From Oscheius dolichura (taxonomy: Eukaryota > Nematoda > Chromadorea > Rhabditida > Rhabditidae): a stretch of 64,000 nt of DNA. A program made the position numbers and the translations under genes. This document shows, one piece after another, positions 63,216 through 64,000 of this stretch. Below the pieces are notes generated by a model. That model was not told the origin of the DNA and made no database searches. It saw only the letters and a list, made by a program, of their open reading frames with translations. The stretch covers positions 5,022,001 to 5,086,000 of the forward strand of contig OW051497.1 in the NCBI GenBank assembly GCA_932521035.1, in the 5' to 3' direction. Each line of letters begins with the position of its first letter. Position 1 is the stretch's first letter.

Positions 63216-64000
63216 GACAAGTCTCGACAGCTTTCGACAAGTCTCGACCAAACCCGGATTAGCCTCGCCATGGAATTGGGGGCTTCGACAAGTCTCGACA
63301 GCTTTCGACAAGTCTCGACCAAACCCGGATTAGCCTCCCCATGGAATTGGGGGGCTTCGACAAGTCTCGACAGCTTTCGACAAGTCTCGACCAAACCCGG
63401 ATTAGCCTCCCCATGGAATTGGGGGCTTCGACAAGTCTCGACAGCTTTCGACAAGTCTCGACCAAACCCGGATTAGCCTCCCCATGGAATTGGGGGCTTC
63501 GACAAGTCTCGACAGCTTTCGACAAGTCTCGACCAAACCCGGATTAGCCTCCCCATGGAATTGGGGGCTTCGACAAGTCTCGACAGCTTTCGACAAGTCT
63601 CGACCAAACCCGGATTAGCCTCGCCATGGAATTGGGGGCTTCGACAAGTCTCGACAGCTTTCGACAAGTCTCGACCAAACCCGGATTAGCCTCCCCATGG
63701 AATTGGGGGCTTCGACAAGTCTCGACAGCTTTCGACAAGTCTCGACCAAACCCGGATTAGCCTCCCCATGGAATTGGGGGGCTTCGACAAGTCTCGACAG
63801 CTTTCGACAAGTCTCGACAGCTTTCGACAAGTCTCGACCAAACCCGGATTAGCCTCCCCATGGAATTGGGGGCTTCGACAAGTCTCGACAGCTTTCGACA
63901 AGTCTCGACCAAACCCGGATTAGCCTCCCCATGGAATTGGGGGCTTCGACAAGTCTCGACAGCTTTCGACAAGTCTCGACCAAACCCGGATTAGCCTCGC

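Larger units (their letters stand above)
1527..64000. repeat. 71-bp satellite array, about 62.5 kb, open at right edge
   Basis: The array is uninterrupted and head-to-tail with no inversions seen. The canonical 71-bp unit is four 10-bp modules (TCGACAAGTC, TCGACAGCTT, TCGACAAGTC, TCGACCAAAC) plus a 31-bp linker running CCGGATTAGC, CTCCCCATGG, AATTGGGGGC, T. Unit length is 31+20n. Examples are 51 bp at 1965, 71 bp (commonest), 91 bp at 3938, 111 bp at 46266 and 131 bp at 6420 and 9524. A sixth G in the linker gives 72, 92 and 112 bp (112 at 16812). GC is about 55% (39 of 71) with five CpG per unit. From length I estimate roughly 850 units, not counted. Units are nearly identical and differ at a handful of recurrent positions. 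Every frame in the array follows from unit phase. The role is unknown; centromeric, pericentromeric or subtelomeric satellite are all possible. Confidence 0.97.

Noticed and set aside
1527..64000. CRISPR array
   Set aside because: There are direct repeats but no unique spacers. All 31-bp linkers are the same sequence, and the host is eukaryotic.
1527..64000. Telomeric or rDNA spacer repeat
   Set aside because: The unit has no short G-rich telomere motif, and no rRNA sequence is present in the window.
1527..64000. CENP-B box
   Set aside because: TTCGACAAG has the first TTCG, but the required later A and CGGG spacing is not met in the unit.
1527..64000. G-quadruplex array
   Set aside because: Each unit has only one run of five or six G, about 71 bp from the next, too far apart for an ordinary intramolecular quadruplex.
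1527..64000. Gene for a tandem-repeat surface or structural protein
   Set aside because: The main unit length of 71 bp is not a multiple of three, so no frame stays open through consecutive standard units.

Overview
The window is eukaryotic. Its first 1.04 kb carries the 5' part of a split gene on the minus strand, read here as COG7, a subunit of the conserved oligomeric Golgi tethering complex. Seven GT-AG introns interrupt it, six of them only 36-39 bp and one 60 bp. Exons use the standard code with no in-frame stops. Very short T-rich introns point to a compact nuclear genome, most likely a microbial eukaryote or another lineage with tiny introns. The sequence does not allow a taxon to be named.

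Layout: (1) 1-1043, COG7, minus strand, entering from outside the left edge, with its start codon at 1043-1041. (2) 1044-1302, the unique 5' flank of COG7. (3) 1303-1515, a 213-bp imperfect palindrome (fold-back, MITE-like). (4) 1527-64000, one uninterrupted satellite array of about 62.5 kb that runs off the right edge. No other gene, RNA gene or autonomous mobile element is visible.

The satellite has a nested design. The basic unit is 71 bp: four 10-bp modules that each begin TCGAC, plus one 31-bp linker holding a CCCCA/TGGGG hairpin and a CCATGG site. Units vary in 20-bp steps (51, 71, 91, 111 and 131 bp), and a one-G-longer linker gives 72, 92 and 112 bp. Diagnostic substitutions divide the array into a left domain (about 1.5-13.4 kb) and a right domain (13.5-64 kb). 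The left domain holds a higher-order repeat of 2.5-3.1 kb in three copies. The right domain contains a collinear duplication of about 15-16 kb offset by about 22-24 kb, and several 0.7-3 kb tandem segment duplications.

The very many reading frames in the array are by-products of repeat phase. 71-bp units rotate the frame and hit one stop per three units, whereas 51-, 72- and 111-bp units keep phase and let frames run to 240-266 codons. I see no evidence that the array encodes protein. The points most worth a second look are the 10-bp TCGAC periodicity, the layered amplification history, the fold-back element at the array edge, and the ultra-short introns.
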